Part shown: one piece after another, positions 17,584 to 26,955 of the stretch
Layout: each line of letters starts with the position of its first letter
How positions within the stretch are numbered: position 1 is the stretch's first letter
Assembly (NCBI GenBank): GCA_903848645.1
Contig: CAINGU010000098.1
Location: forward strand, 30,700 to 94,699
Direction: 5' to 3'
Source of the DNA: an uncultured cyanobacterium
Lineage (GTDB): Bacteria > Cyanobacteriota > Cyanobacteriia > Cyanobacteriales > Nostocaceae
DNA: 64,000 nucleotides
Translations under genes and position numbers: made by a program
Notes under the pieces: model-generated
Told to the model about the DNA's origin: nothing
What the model saw: the letters and a program-made list of their open reading frames with translations, nothing else
Databases searched by the model: none

Positions 17584-18675
17584 TTAATCAGGTTGTGTAT
17601 AGGTTGAAAAAGCTTCTGGAAAACCTAACTCCTCATATACAGCTAATGTTTCTTGATGTACACGGGTAACATTTAACCATTCTAAATTTTCCTGCGCCCG
17701 CTGTTGCCATTGCTGAAGTGTATCTGTATTACTCAAAAGTTTAATTAATGCTTCAGCTAATTTATGAATGTTCTGCGCCGGAACTAATATCCCCGCCTTC
17801 CCATGATCCAAGGCCTCTGGGATGCCGTCTACCTCAGTAGCCACAATCGCCGCCCCTGCTTCCCGCGCTTCTGAAAGCACCAAGGGGCAGGGGTCACGGT
17901 GGGAAGCTAAGACAAAAATATCACAGGCTAGTAAGTAACGTTGCGGTTCGGGCTGAAACCCTTCAAAATGAATTTGATTACTGATAGCCGTTGCTTGGGC
18001 TTGAGACTCAAATATTTGTTTATCTGGTCCATTTCCTACCAGATATAAATGGGCTGCAGGAAAATCTTGAGCAACTTCCTCAAAAGCAGCAATTAACTCA
18101 GCAATGCCTTTCCGCTTATACATTCCTGCCACAGTAATAATTGCTGGATGCTGTAAACTTGAAAGTTGATAATCTGATATTTTCCGAGTGCGAGGACTAC
18201 CCAAAGTCCCATTACAAATTACCCGTAATTTCTGTTCAGGAATTCCCCGTTTTACCATCGAATTTTTGACAGCTTTGCTCACAGCAATTACTCGGTCAGC
18301 TAAACCCATCAATACACTACTACGTTGAAATTCATTATGGACAGTAGCCACTAAACTATATCTATTTATCCATCTCAACGCACTGGCTAAAACTACACCA
18401 GTCATCATGTGAGCATGAACTATATCTGGTTGAAATTCCTGGACAATTTGCCGATAAGCTACCCCAGCCTTAATCATCTTTATTGGCTGGCGATTTTGAT
18501 CTATTGTGTAGTGTTTAACACCAAATTTATTTAATAATTTTTCGTATTCTCCCCCCGCTGAAATTACCGCCACATCTTCACCAGATTGGGATTGTAAACA
18601 AGCCAAATCCACAGCTACATTGACAATACCATTACCGATTTCTTGGACATGATTCAATATATGTATGATTCGCAT
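17584..18675 (-). CDS. Glycosyltransferase family 4 protein
   Basis: A GT-B fold transferase of 363 residues. The N-terminal acceptor domain includes IVHAHMMTGVVLASALRW and VATVHNE; the C-terminal donor domain includes VAGMYKRKGIAELIAAF and the EX7E-type region PCPLVLSEAREAGAAIVAT, then VDGIPEAL. It should move a sugar from a nucleotide donor to a glycan or lipid, but neither can be named. ATG at 18675 (MRIIHILNHV, the usual first strand) is preferred to an in-frame TTG at 18696. No other glycan genes are adjacent, so it is probably monocistronic. Confidence 0.88.
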   Translation of the reverse strand: MRIIHILNHVQEIGNGIVNVAVDLACLQSQSGEDVAVISAGGEYEKLLNKFGVKHYTIDQNRQPIKMIKAGVAYRQIVQEFQPDIVHAHMMTGVVLASALRWINRYSLVATVHNEFQRSSVLMGLADRVIAVSKAVKNSMVKRGIPEQKLRVICNGTLGSPRTRKISDYQLSSLQHPAIITVAGMYKRKGIAELIAAFEEVAQDFPAAHLYLVGNGPDKQIFESQAQATAISNQIHFEGFQPEPQRYLLACDIFVLASHRDPCPLVLSEAREAGAAIVATEVDGIPEALDHGKAGILVPAQNIHKLAEALIKLLSNTDTLQQWQQRAQENLEWLNVTRVHQETLAVYEELGFPEAFSTYTQPD

Positions 18676-19199
18676 AACATTAAAAACCTGTATCAATAGT
18701 TAAATTTATTTCATCAAATCAAGATAAATAATATACTAATCAGTAGTTAATTTCTAAAACTTTTGTTTCATAAGTAACTAAGAATTTCAGGTTATTCTCA
18801 TTAACTTGGTAACTACTGTATCTATATATTTTAGTCTTTTTGATAAGTTCTGTTCATCATATATATAAATATGTCATTCTGTCTGTAATTCAAGAAACAG
18901 ATATTCAACATAATTTTGAATAGTCAAATTATCCAAAATTATTTATCACTATTCACCGCTTTTTACTTTGATTCCGCATCTTTCTAGATTTTTGTCATAA
19001 TGTGAAAATCTCATTGCTAAATTGTCCTAACCCACAGCGCATTTCATCTAATTGAATTACACCTGTAGCGGGCAAGATGCCCGCACCACAAGAGTTTTAT
19101 TATTAATATTTGTACCTCAGTTACCTGCAATCTGCTGTAGCATTAATACTCATAGCTTGTAATTTTGGGGTGCGGGACAAAAACCCCCGCTCCAAAAAA
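18676..19199. other. Intergenic region with a dispersed inverted repeat
   Basis: About 520 bp between two minus-strand genes. The only recognisable element is the repeat at 19064-19097 (tgtagcgggcaagatgcccg then caccacaagagttt), whose inverse is found at 60900-60930. The rest is AT-rich with no gene seen. Confidence 0.55.
19064..19097. repeat. Dispersed repeat GCGGGCAAGATGCCCGC
   Basis: The palindrome GCGGGCAAGATGCCCGC with flanks tgta and accacaagagttt recurs in inverse orientation at 60900-60930, including the flanking aaactcttgtag. It is a dispersed non-coding element. Confidence 0.75.
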
Positions 19200-19844
19200 T
19201 CAAGGTGATAACCGCTTAATTTTCCAACTACCATCATCTAAACGGGTATATAATAGGCGATCATGTAAACGACTTGATCTTCCTTGCCAAAATTCAATTT
19301 CCTCGGGAATGACTCGAAAACCACCCCAATGAGGAGGACGAGGAACTTCCTGATTTTGATATGTGCGCTGGAATTCTTGCAATTGTTGTTCCAAAACTTC
19401 CCTACTGGCAATTACTTCACTTTGATTAGAAGCCCAAGCACCTAAACGACTATATGCAGGACGGATTTCAAAATAGCTATCAGATTGTGCTGAGGAAATT
19501 TTTTCTACAGTACCAACAATTCTTACTTGACGTTCTAGTTCAGCCCACCAAAACACCAAAGCCGCATGGGGATTTACTGAGATTTCTTGTCCTTTTTGAC
19601 TGTTGTAATTAGTAAATAAGACAAAACCCTGTTCATCAAAATCCTTCAATAGTACCATTCTTGCCGAAGGCTTGCCATCTGTTGTACAGGTAGCCAAAGT
19701 CATCGCATTAGGTTCAGGTAGCTGGGCTGCGAGAGACTGACTAAACCAAATTTTAAATTGGATAAAAGGATTGGGGTCAATTTCTTTTTCATTCAAATCT
19801 TGTAAAGTGTAGTCTTTGCGAAGATCCGCGATGCTTTTATCCAT
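19200..19844 (-). CDS. pdxH: Pyridoxamine 5'-phosphate oxidase
   Basis: The enzyme oxidises pyridoxamine or pyridoxine 5'-phosphate to pyridoxal 5'-phosphate using FMN and oxygen, in the cytosol. The 214 residues span the whole family: MTLATCTTDGKPSARMVLLK (FMN strand), FTNYNSQKGQEI, ALVFWWAELERQVRI, YSRLGAWASNQSEVI and the C-terminal EIEFWQGRSSRLHDRLLY with the substrate-binding RLH. Length is standard. The product serves PLP enzymes such as the arginine decarboxylase encoded at 23364-25379, though the genes are not linked as an operon. Confidence 0.96.
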   Translation of the reverse strand: MDKSIADLRKDYTLQDLNEKEIDPNPFIQFKIWFSQSLAAQLPEPNAMTLATCTTDGKPSARMVLLKDFDEQGFVLFTNYNSQKGQEISVNPHAALVFWWAELERQVRIVGTVEKISSAQSDSYFEIRPAYSRLGAWASNQSEVIASREVLEQQLQEFQRTYQNQEVPRPPHWGGFRVIPEEIEFWQGRSSRLHDRLLYTRLDDGSWKIKRLSP

Positions 19845-20002
19845 TGTTTTTATTTCCTCTCTATTAGATTAAGCTGATATAAGTATTGGGAAAAATATTT
19901 ATGATCAAAATCAGTAAATCACACCTCTTGTAAAAGTCACTTTTGCAAGAATCAGGAAAAAGTTCAAGGCAAATATTCCCCCCTGCTTATACATTAAATC
20001 AG

Positions 20003-21097
20003 ATGCGCCGTTCCGCTTCTCTGCAAACTCTGTTAATTTATGGACTCAGTGGACCAATTATTGCTCTCAATATCTGGCTACTGTCTGTATTATTTCGTTA
20101 TTTCCAGAATCCGCTAACTATCCTCAGTATCGCTGCTATTCTCGCTTTTTTGCTGAATTACCCCGTCAAGTTATTTGAAAAAGTCAGAATTACCCGCACT
20201 CAAGCAGTAATCATTGTTTTACTACTCACGTTAACTTTGTTTATTGTTCTGGGTGTTACACTTGTACCAATACTAATTGATCAAACTATTCAACTTTTGA
20301 ATAAAATTCCAGATTGGTTAGCGACTAGTCAAGCTAATTTGGATCACCTAGAGAGTTTAGCAAAGCAGCGACGATTATCTATAGATTTAAAACTGGTAAC
20401 ATATCAAATTAATGCTAATATTCAGACATTAGTTCAACAAATAGCTTCAGGGGCGGTAGGATTTGCCGGAACGTTATTATCAGGATTATTGAATGTAATA
20501 TTGGTGATTGTTCTAGCTTTTTATATGCTCATATATGGCGATCGCGTTTGGTCTGGACTAGTCAATCTTCTACCATCTAATATTGGTATTCCCTTTAGCA
20601 AGTCCTTGCAGTTAAATTTCCAAAACTTTTTTCTGAGCCAATTGTTGCTAGGACTGTTTATGGTAATCACCCTCACACCCATCTTCTTATTTTTGAGAGT
20701 ACCATTTGCCCTCTTGTTTGCCATTATTATCGGTATTTCTGGGCTTATTCCCGTTGTAGGCGCGACCTTAGGCATTGGTTTAGTGACAATATTGGTATTA
20801 ATCCAAAATTGGTGGTTAGCGTTTCCAGTGGCTACAATGGCCATTATCATGCAGCAAATTAAAGATAATCTCTTAGCTCCAAAATTAATGGGTAATTTCA
20901 TTGGACTCAACCCCTTATGGATTTTTATCGCCATTTTAATGGGTTTTGAAATTGCAGGTTTATTGGGAACACTCGTTGCTGTACCCATTGCTGGGACTAT
21001 TAAAGGTACTTTTGATGCCATTAAAAGTAGTAAGCATAGTGATTTTGTTTCCAATTTTCGGGTTAATTACGGCTCAGAATTTGCAGAAGATGAATAA
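20003..21097 (+). CDS. AI-2E/PerM family transporter
   Basis: A polytopic membrane protein of about 364 residues with seven to eight hydrophobic segments and the family pattern: early helices IYGLSGPIIALNIWLLSVLF and AAILAFLLNYPV, a soluble central part (IPDWLATSQANLDHLESLAK), then LLGLFMVITLTPIFLFLRVP and the IIGISGLIPVVGATLGIG region. Members are known or suspected exporters of small molecules or ions; the substrate here is unknown. ATG at 20003 (MRRSASLQTLL) is preferred to an in-frame TTG at 19943. A HIP1 site is at 20538. The scpA gene follows in the same direction after 146 bp of repeat-containing DNA. Confidence 0.88.
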   Translation: MRRSASLQTLLIYGLSGPIIALNIWLLSVLFRYFQNPLTILSIAAILAFLLNYPVKLFEKVRITRTQAVIIVLLLTLTLFIVLGVTLVPILIDQTIQLLNKIPDWLATSQANLDHLESLAKQRRLSIDLKLVTYQINANIQTLVQQIASGAVGFAGTLLSGLLNVILVIVLAFYMLIYGDRVWSGLVNLLPSNIGIPFSKSLQLNFQNFFLSQLLLGLFMVITLTPIFLFLRVPFALLFAIIIGISGLIPVVGATLGIGLVTILVLIQNWWLAFPVATMAIIMQQIKDNLLAPKLMGNFIGLNPLWIFIAILMGFEIAGLLGTLVAVPIAGTIKGTFDAIKSSKHSDFVSNFRVNYGSEFAEDE

Positions 21098-21243
21098 GTT
21101 AGTTCGTTGTCAGTTGTCCATTGTCCGCTATCCGTTGTTAGTGGGAACAACTCTTTTCTTATTTATCCTTCTTTCTTCCTTCCTTCCTTTCTTCTTCCTG
21201 ACTCGGTGACTCGGTGACTCCTCGTATATTAAATTTTAAATTA

Positions 21244-22035
21244 ATGGATGCATTTGAATTATTAGAAACAATTACACAACTGATTTCGCAAGCTGAAAAA
21301 GGGGAAATTGACCCTTGGGACGTGCGAGTTATTGAAGTAATTGATCATTACTTGGAATTAATGTCCCCAGAAACAAGAACTATCAGAGGCTATGAAAGTG
21401 ACTTGTCCCAATCTGGACAGGCTTTTTTATCAGCATCAATGCTCGTATTATTTAAAGCTAATACATTGATGCAACTCTCAACAGTATATAATACTCCAGA
21501 AGAAGTTGTAGATGATACACTATTAGGAATTGAAGACGGCTTGTCATATCCAGTCCATCGCTTGCAATTAGAGCAACACTTGCGTCGTCGTCCAGCGGCT
21601 ATGCCACCACCAAAGCGTCGCGTAACTTTACAAGAGTTAATCAACCAATTGCAAATTATGGCCAGCCAGCTAAAACTGGTAGAAAAGGTTGATAAACCTA
21701 AGCGGATTAAACGCCAGTCTAGCGTCCAAACCATGCGAGAGGCTCTAGAGTTAGCCCACCAAGAAAATTTAACGGAAGTCGCGTTAGAACTAGAACAGGT
21801 GTTATATCGTGCTGCTAAAGAGCAAAATTTACAGGAACAATGTTGGAATCTAGAACAACTGGTAGATTTATGGATACAGACAAAGCAACCAGAGAAAAAT
21901 AGCTCTCATCATGAATCAGAACATGGTGACATAGTTAGCGTTTTTTGGGCGTTACTATTGCTCTCGGCTCAATCCAAGGTGGAGCTATTTCAAAAAGAAT
22001 TCTACCAGGAAATTCATATCCGCTTACCAACTTAA
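21244..22035 (+). CDS. scpA: Segregation and condensation protein A
   Basis: The kleisin subunit of the SMC-ScpAB complex, which compacts and separates chromosomes. The 263-residue protein opens FELLETITQLISQAEKGEID, followed by PWDVRVIEVIDHYLELM, typical of the N-terminal kleisin domain that binds SMC. The end (LLLSAQSKVELFQKEFYQ) forms the C-terminal winged helix. The middle has a basic KRRVTLQELINQLQIM segment. ATG at 21244 is used; an in-frame GTG at 21214 lies inside gactcggtgactcggtg repeat DNA and is unlikely. No scpB or smc gene is in the window. Confidence 0.92.
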   Translation: MDAFELLETITQLISQAEKGEIDPWDVRVIEVIDHYLELMSPETRTIRGYESDLSQSGQAFLSASMLVLFKANTLMQLSTVYNTPEEVVDDTLLGIEDGLSYPVHRLQLEQHLRRRPAAMPPPKRRVTLQELINQLQIMASQLKLVEKVDKPKRIKRQSSVQTMREALELAHQENLTEVALELEQVLYRAAKEQNLQEQCWNLEQLVDLWIQTKQPEKNSSHHESEHGDIVSVFWALLLLSAQSKVELFQKEFYQEIHIRLPT

Positions 22036-22040
22036 AGGCA

Positions 22041-22075
22041 GGGAGCAGGGAAAGAATAAATTTCTATCTATTCCC
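22041..22075. repeat. Dispersed repeat, inverse of 26094-26128
   Basis: The 35-bp text beginning gggagcagggaaagaataaa and ending ctatctattccc is the reverse complement, with one mismatch, of 26094-26128 downstream of ndk. It is followed by a short tgacaac heptamer run (22077-22100). Confidence 0.8.
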
Positions 22076-22118
22076 AATGACAACTGACAACTGACAACTG
22101 ACTAAGGAATAAAATTTT

Positions 22119-23288
22119 ATGAAAGCGATGATTCTTGCCGCGGGCAAAGGTACTCGTATCCGTCCTATTACGTATACAATTCCCAAACCCATGATTCCTA
22201 TACTGCAAAAGCCAGTTATGGAATTTTTACTGGAGTTATTACGCCAACATGGTTTTGACGAAATTATGGTCAATGTTAGCCATTTAGCGGAGGAAATAGA
22301 AAGTTATTTCCGTGATGGTCAACGCTTTGGGGTGCAGATTGCCTATTCTTTTGAAGGTAAAATTGATGATGACGGTAAACTCGTCGGCGAAGCGATTGGT
22401 TCGGCTGGGGGTATGCGCCGGATTCAAGACTTCTCACCATTTTTTGATGATACTTTTGTAGTTTTGTGTGGTGATGCTTTAATTGACTTAGATTTAACTG
22501 CGGCGGTAAAGTGGCATAAATCGAAAGGGGCGATCGCTACTATCATTACCAAATCAGTTCCCAAGGAAGAAGTTTCTAGCTACGGTGTGGTGGTTACTGA
22601 TGAAGATAATCGCGTTCAAGCTTTCCAAGAAAAACCCTCAACAGAAGAAGCTCTTAGCACCAATATAAATACAGGTATTTATATTTTTGAGCCAGAGGTG
22701 TTTAAGTATATACCTTCTGGAGTAGAGTATGATATTGGTGGTCAATTATTTCCCCAACTTGTGGCAGATAATGCCCCTTTTTACGCTATTCCCATGGATT
22801 TTGAATGGGTAGATATTGGTAAAGTTCCCGATTACTGGCGGGCAATTCGTGGTGTTTTATCAGGGGAAATCAAAAATGTCCAAATCCCTGGACACGAAGT
22901 CGCTCCTGGTATTTTCACTGGATTAAATGTATCTGTAAATTGGGATAAAGTTGATATAACTGGACCTGTGTATATTGGCGGCATGACCAAAATTGAAGAT
23001 GGGGCAAAAATTATTGGCCCAGCAATGATTGGTCCAAATTGCTGGATCTGTAGTGGTGCTACTGTAGATAATAGCGTAATTTTTGAATGGTCGCGTTTAG
23101 CTCCCGGTGTGCGCTTAGTAGATAAGCTGGTGTTTGGGCGTTACTGTGTAGATAAGACAGGAGCATCCATTGATGTCCAAGCTGCGGCTTTAGATTGGCT
23201 GATTACGGATGCGCGTCAAACTCGCCCCGTCGAAACACCTTTAGAACATAAAGCGATCGCTGAATTATTAGGTACAAACTCAATTTAG
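22119..23288 (+). CDS. NDP-sugar synthase (mannose-1-phosphate guanylyltransferase-like)
   Basis: A nucleotidyltransferase of 389 residues that should activate a sugar phosphate for glycan synthesis. The nucleotide-binding motif is MILAAGKGTRIRPITYTIPK, followed by VVLCGDALIDLDL (metal site) and VEYDIGGQLFPQLV. The C-terminal 120 residues form a left-handed beta-helix with hexapeptide-like turns (VYIGGMTKIEDGAKIIGPAM). It lacks the phosphomannomutase domain that some cyanobacterial homologues carry, so it is the short form. The sugar (mannose, glucose) cannot be fixed by sequence reading. It starts 83 bp after scpA, within repeat-rich spacer DNA. Confidence 0.9.
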   Translation: MKAMILAAGKGTRIRPITYTIPKPMIPILQKPVMEFLLELLRQHGFDEIMVNVSHLAEEIESYFRDGQRFGVQIAYSFEGKIDDDGKLVGEAIGSAGGMRRIQDFSPFFDDTFVVLCGDALIDLDLTAAVKWHKSKGAIATIITKSVPKEEVSSYGVVVTDEDNRVQAFQEKPSTEEALSTNINTGIYIFEPEVFKYIPSGVEYDIGGQLFPQLVADNAPFYAIPMDFEWVDIGKVPDYWRAIRGVLSGEIKNVQIPGHEVAPGIFTGLNVSVNWDKVDITGPVYIGGMTKIEDGAKIIGPAMIGPNCWICSGATVDNSVIFEWSRLAPGVRLVDKLVFGRYCVDKTGASIDVQAAALDWLITDARQTRPVETPLEHKAIAELLGTNSI

Positions 23289-23292
23289 GACT

Positions 23293-23327
23293 GGGTAATG
23301 GGTAATGGGTAATGGGTAATGGGTAAT
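23293..23327. repeat. Heptamer tandem repeat (GGGTAAT) x5
   Basis: Five perfect 7-bp units follow the NDP-sugar synthase stop codon. A related inverse-sense run (attaccaatcaccaattacc) follows at 23331-23361, so the spacer could fold into a long imperfect hairpin between the convergent genes. Confidence 0.9.
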
Positions 23328-23363
23328 AACTTATTACCAATCACCAATTACCAATTACCAATT

Positions 23364-25379
23364 CTAACTATTCAAGTAAGTATACCGTTGTAAACTTTGC
23401 TCGTAAGTTTGTAGTAGTCGCTGAGATTCTGCTAGGGTGATATGCTGTTCTTCTAAAGCTCGTTCACAACGTTGGCGAATATTTTCTACCATATCTTCAG
23501 CATCATACTGGACATAGCTAAGAACTTCACTCATCGTATCGCCCTTGACAACGTGTTCAATTTGGTAGCCCTTGGGGGTTAAGTTGATATGAACGGCGTT
23601 AGTGTCACCAAAGAGATTATGTAAATTGCCCATAATTTCCTGGTACGCTCCATTCAGGAACATTCCTAGATAATAGGGTTGTCCTGGCTCAAATTTATGT
23701 AGTTCTAACACTGATTTGACATCCCGCAGGTCTATAAACCGGTCTATTTTCCCATCACTGTCACAGGTTAAGTCCGCTAAAATTCCTCTGCAAGTTGGTT
23801 CTTCATCGAGACGATGTATAGGCATAATCGGAAATAGTTGATCTATAGCCCAACAATCCGGTGCTGATTGAAACACAGAAAGATTGATGTAGTAAATGGA
23901 AGCCATGATTTTTTCTAGGTCTTCCAACTCATCAGGTACGTATTCTTCCTGACGGATGAGAGTTAAAACTTTTTGACAACAAGCCCAGTAAAGACGCTCG
24001 GCTTTAGCGCGTTCATTGAGGCGCAAAATTCCTAAGTTGAAACGACTGATAGCTTCTTCTTTGAATTGAGCCGCATCGTGATAGAACTCTTGGTAATTTT
24101 CCTTATTAATGGATTGGTAAGTTTCCCAGAGATATTTAATGATTGGGGATTCTCCCTCTTGGTGGGGGGAAGGGGGATCAAGGGGGACATCGCTGGTGCT
24201 GAGAACATCAAAGATTAAAACCGATTGGTGGGAAGAAATCGCCCGGCCACTTTCACTCACTAATGTTGGTACGGGAATATGCTTTTCATCACAGGTGTCT
24301 TTTAACTCTGCCACGATGTCGTTAGCATAGTTTTGCATATTGTAGTTTTTTGATGTGTAGAAGTTGGTTTGAGAACCGTCGTAATCTACACCCAATCCGC
24401 CACCCACGTCTAAATATTTCATATCTGCCCCCAGCATTGCCAACTCTACATAAATGCGGCTGGCTTCTTGGATGGCATCTTTAATGACATTGATAGCGGA
24501 GATTTGAGAACCAATATGAAAGTGTAATAATTGCAAAGAACCGAGTAAGTCGGCTGCACCTAATTTTTCCACAGCTTCCATAATTTCAGGAATTGTTAAG
24601 CCAAATTTAGCGCGATCGCCTGTAGAAGTCCCCCAACGCCCCATTCCTTGGGTACTTAATTTCGCTCTGACTCCCAAAATGGGCTTAATGCCTAATTGAC
24701 GACTGGCCGCAATGGCTAAATCTACCTCTTCAATTTGCTCTAGGACGATGACTGGTGTTTGTCCTAGTCTCTGGGCTAACATCGCTGTTTCGATGTATTC
24801 CTGGTCTTTGTAGCCGTTGCAAATTAACAATGCTCCTGGTGTATCTAACAAAGCCAGAGCAATCATTAATTCTGGCTTAGAACCTGCTTCTAAACCAAAT
24901 TGATGGGGTTTACCAAAGCGAACTAAATCTTCGATTAAGTGGCGTTGTTGATTGCATTTAACGGGAAACACCCCACGATAGACACCAGGATAGTTATAGC
25001 GAGCGATCGCTTTAGCAAAACAAGCATTCAATCTCTCAATCCGGTCTTCCAAAATATCGGAAAAGCGAATTAACATGGGTAGCCCCAAATTACGTTGCTG
25101 TAGAGCATTTACCAACTCGAACAAGTCTAATGACCCACCACGTTCACCCTTGGGGGAGACAGTGACATGACCTGCCGCATTAATTGAAAAATAAGGCTGT
25201 CCCCAACCTTCAATCCGGTACAGGTCTTCACTGTTCTCAATTTTCCAAGGAAGAGATTTATCTCCTGTAGTTGTACTAGGTGCTAAAAGTTTCTTTTTCT
25301 GTTTTTGGCTTTTTAATTCAGCTTTATGCCCATTAGATGGCATTTTCACAATCTCATCAGCGGTTGACTCGACACCCAT
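23364..25379 (-). CDS. speA: Biosynthetic arginine decarboxylase
   Basis: The PLP enzyme converts arginine to agmatine, the first step of polyamine synthesis in plants and cyanobacteria. The 671-residue protein has the SpeA order: PYFSINAAGHVTVSP, the PLP lysine in YRGVFPVKCNQQRHLIEDL, GLEAGSKPELMIAL, HFHIGSQISAI, YLDVGGGLGVDYDGSQ and LVSESGRAISSHQSVLI. The C-terminal half contains the family-specific helical insert. Length is as expected. The stretch near residue 390-400 (PPSPHQEGES) looks like a short insertion of repeat origin (ccctcttggtgggggg at 24155-24170) within the coding frame. Confidence 0.97.
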   Translation of the reverse strand: MGVESTADEIVKMPSNGHKAELKSQKQKKKLLAPSTTTGDKSLPWKIENSEDLYRIEGWGQPYFSINAAGHVTVSPKGERGGSLDLFELVNALQQRNLGLPMLIRFSDILEDRIERLNACFAKAIARYNYPGVYRGVFPVKCNQQRHLIEDLVRFGKPHQFGLEAGSKPELMIALALLDTPGALLICNGYKDQEYIETAMLAQRLGQTPVIVLEQIEEVDLAIAASRQLGIKPILGVRAKLSTQGMGRWGTSTGDRAKFGLTIPEIMEAVEKLGAADLLGSLQLLHFHIGSQISAINVIKDAIQEASRIYVELAMLGADMKYLDVGGGLGVDYDGSQTNFYTSKNYNMQNYANDIVAELKDTCDEKHIPVPTLVSESGRAISSHQSVLIFDVLSTSDVPLDPPSPHQEGESPIIKYLWETYQSINKENYQEFYHDAAQFKEEAISRFNLGILRLNERAKAERLYWACCQKVLTLIRQEEYVPDELEDLEKIMASIYYINLSVFQSAPDCWAIDQLFPIMPIHRLDEEPTCRGILADLTCDSDGKIDRFIDLRDVKSVLELHKFEPGQPYYLGMFLNGAYQEIMGNLHNLFGDTNAVHINLTPKGYQIEHVVKGDTMSEVLSYVQYDAEDMVENIRQRCERALEEQHITLAESQRLLQTYEQSLQRYTYLNS

Positions 25380-25606
25380 TTCTTCCTGACCTCTGTATTG
25401 CGCCCACGAAATAACAATTTAGCAAAATAGTCTAGTAACGGATATACAACTAGAAATAATTTCTGATTAAGAATTAGTAATTAGGTAAGCATTCGTTCCC
25501 TTATCTCTCCAATTTTTAGGGAAAATTCCCAAGACTACTAGACAAAAGACATCAATACAACTGACAATTAACCCATCAAAATTTGATTATGTTTTTGGAG
25601 ACAGAT

Positions 25607-26056
25607 TTGGAACGCACATTTTTAGCAATTAAGCCTGACGGTGTACAACGCGGCTTGGTGGGTGAAATTATTCGCCGATTTGAAACTAAGGGCTTTACCC
25701 TAGTTGGCTTGAAGTTTATGAAAGTCAGTAAGGAATTAGCTGAACAACACTATGATGTTCACCGTGAAAGACCTTTTTTCCCTGGTCTAGTTGAATTTAT
25801 CATTTCTAGCCCAGTGGTAGCAATGGTTTGGGAAGGTGAGGGCGTTGTGGCAGCAGCCAGAAAGATTATTGGTGCAACCAACCCTTTAACATCAGAACCA
25901 GGCACAATTCGTGGTGATTTTGGCATCAATGTTGGTCGTAACCTCATTCATGGTTCTGATGCTCAAGAAACCGCCAAAACCGAAATTGCTCTGTGGTTTA
26001 AAGATGAAGAATTAGTTGCTTGGCAACCTCATTCCTCACCTTGGTTGCATGAATAA
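25607..26056 (+). CDS. ndk: Nucleoside diphosphate kinase
   Basis: The enzyme moves the gamma phosphate from ATP to other nucleoside diphosphates through a phospho-histidine. The catalytic motif is visible as [20 protein letters not shown], with the active His in [25 protein letters not shown] and [14 protein letters not shown] are standard. TTG at 25607 is chosen as start: GGAG lies 6 nt upstream, it yields ERTFLAIKP at the N-terminus and the usual 149 residues. ATG at 25589 would add six residues (MFLETD) unlike the family. The gene diverges from speA. Confidence 0.95.
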   Translation: MERTFLAIKPDGVQRGLVGEIIRRFETKGFTLVGLKFMKVSKELAEQHYDVHRERPFFPGLVEFIISSPVVAMVWEGEGVVAAARKIIGATNPLTSEPGTIRGDFGINVGRNLIHGSDAQETAKTEIALWFKDEELVAWQPHSSPWLHE

Positions 26057-26063
26057 TTAGGAA

Positions 26064-26128
26064 TTGGGGATTGGGGATTGGGGATTGGGGATTGGGAATA
26101 GATAGAAATTTATTCTCTCCCTGCTCCC
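26064..26128. repeat. Heptamer run (GGGGATT) and dispersed 35-bp repeat
   Basis: About four 7-bp units (26066-26093) lead into gggaatagatagaaatttat and tctctccctgctccc (26094-26128), which is the inverse of 22041-22075. Confidence 0.85.
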
Positions 26129-26214
26129 TGCTCCCTGCTCCCTGCTCCCTGCTCCCTGCTCCCTGCTCCCTGCTCCCTGCTCCCTGCTCCCTGCTCCCTG
26201 CTCCCTGCCCCCTG
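26117..26214. repeat. Heptamer tandem repeat (CTCCCTG) x14
   Basis: Thirteen perfect copies of the 7-bp unit are followed by one variant (CCCCCTG). The array lies between the convergent ndk and terC-like genes. Confidence 0.95.
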
Positions 26215-26226
26215 TTCCCGTCTAAA

Positions 26227-26955
26227 TCACTTTGATACTTCAGTTTTTTCCCGTTCTTGTTGTTCTGGGACTAATTCCACAACGGTGCGCTTAGAGAAGC
26301 CCCAGGCTAAGATGATACCAATGGCAGTCACCATGAGCCATTGTGGTGGGACTAAATCATCGTTGATGACTTTTAATAACAGACGTAAACCTACAAACGC
26401 TACAGTGATGTAACCTGCGTCTTCTAAATTTGCATACTCATCTAACCAGCGGATAAATAATCCAGCCATGAATCGGAGGGTGACAATCCCAATGGTTGTA
26501 CCAGTGATTACCAACCATGTTTCTTGAGAAACGGCGATCGCTGTGGTCACACTATCCAAGGAAAAGGCTAAGTCTGTAAAAGCAATCACGGGTATGGCTT
26601 GCCACAGAGATTTAAAACGTGGCCCGTGATGGTGATTGGCCTCATCTTCTTGGGAGCTAAAGTGTTGGAATACTAGCCATAAGAGATAACCAGCACCCAA
26701 TAATTCAAATTGCCAAAATTTCTGTACCCAAGTAGCTGTTAACAACAGGGTAATTCTTAATACATAAGCAAATACTAAACCAATGTTGAGGGCTTGACCT
26801 TCTAGTTTTTTGTCTTCTAGTCCTTGGGCAATTGCAGCGAGGGCGATCGCATTATCAGCCGATAGCACTGCCTCTAAAAACACTAAGATTAAGAGGACTA
26901 TAGAGGCTTCAACGCTGATATGAAAGTTTAGGTAATTAAATATTTGGTCTAACAT
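26227..26955 (-). CDS. TerC family integral membrane protein
   Basis: A membrane protein of 242 residues with seven hydrophobic segments. The TerC signatures are FLEAVLSADNAIALAAIAQG in the first helix pair and VIAFTDLAFSLDSVTTAIAV in the middle, each with the conserved Asp in the membrane. Bacterial relatives (Alx, MneA) export manganese, and plant and cyanobacterial relatives act in thylakoid membrane biogenesis. The His/Glu-rich loop EDEANHHHGP between them could bind metal. The role here is inferred from family only. A 680-bp gene-free gap follows its start. Confidence 0.9.
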   Translation of the reverse strand: MLDQIFNYLNFHISVEASIVLLILVFLEAVLSADNAIALAAIAQGLEDKKLEGQALNIGLVFAYVLRITLLLTATWVQKFWQFELLGAGYLLWLVFQHFSSQEDEANHHHGPRFKSLWQAIPVIAFTDLAFSLDSVTTAIAVSQETWLVITGTTIGIVTLRFMAGLFIRWLDEYANLEDAGYITVAFVGLRLLLKVINDDLVPPQWLMVTAIGIILAWGFSKRTVVELVPEQQEREKTEVSK

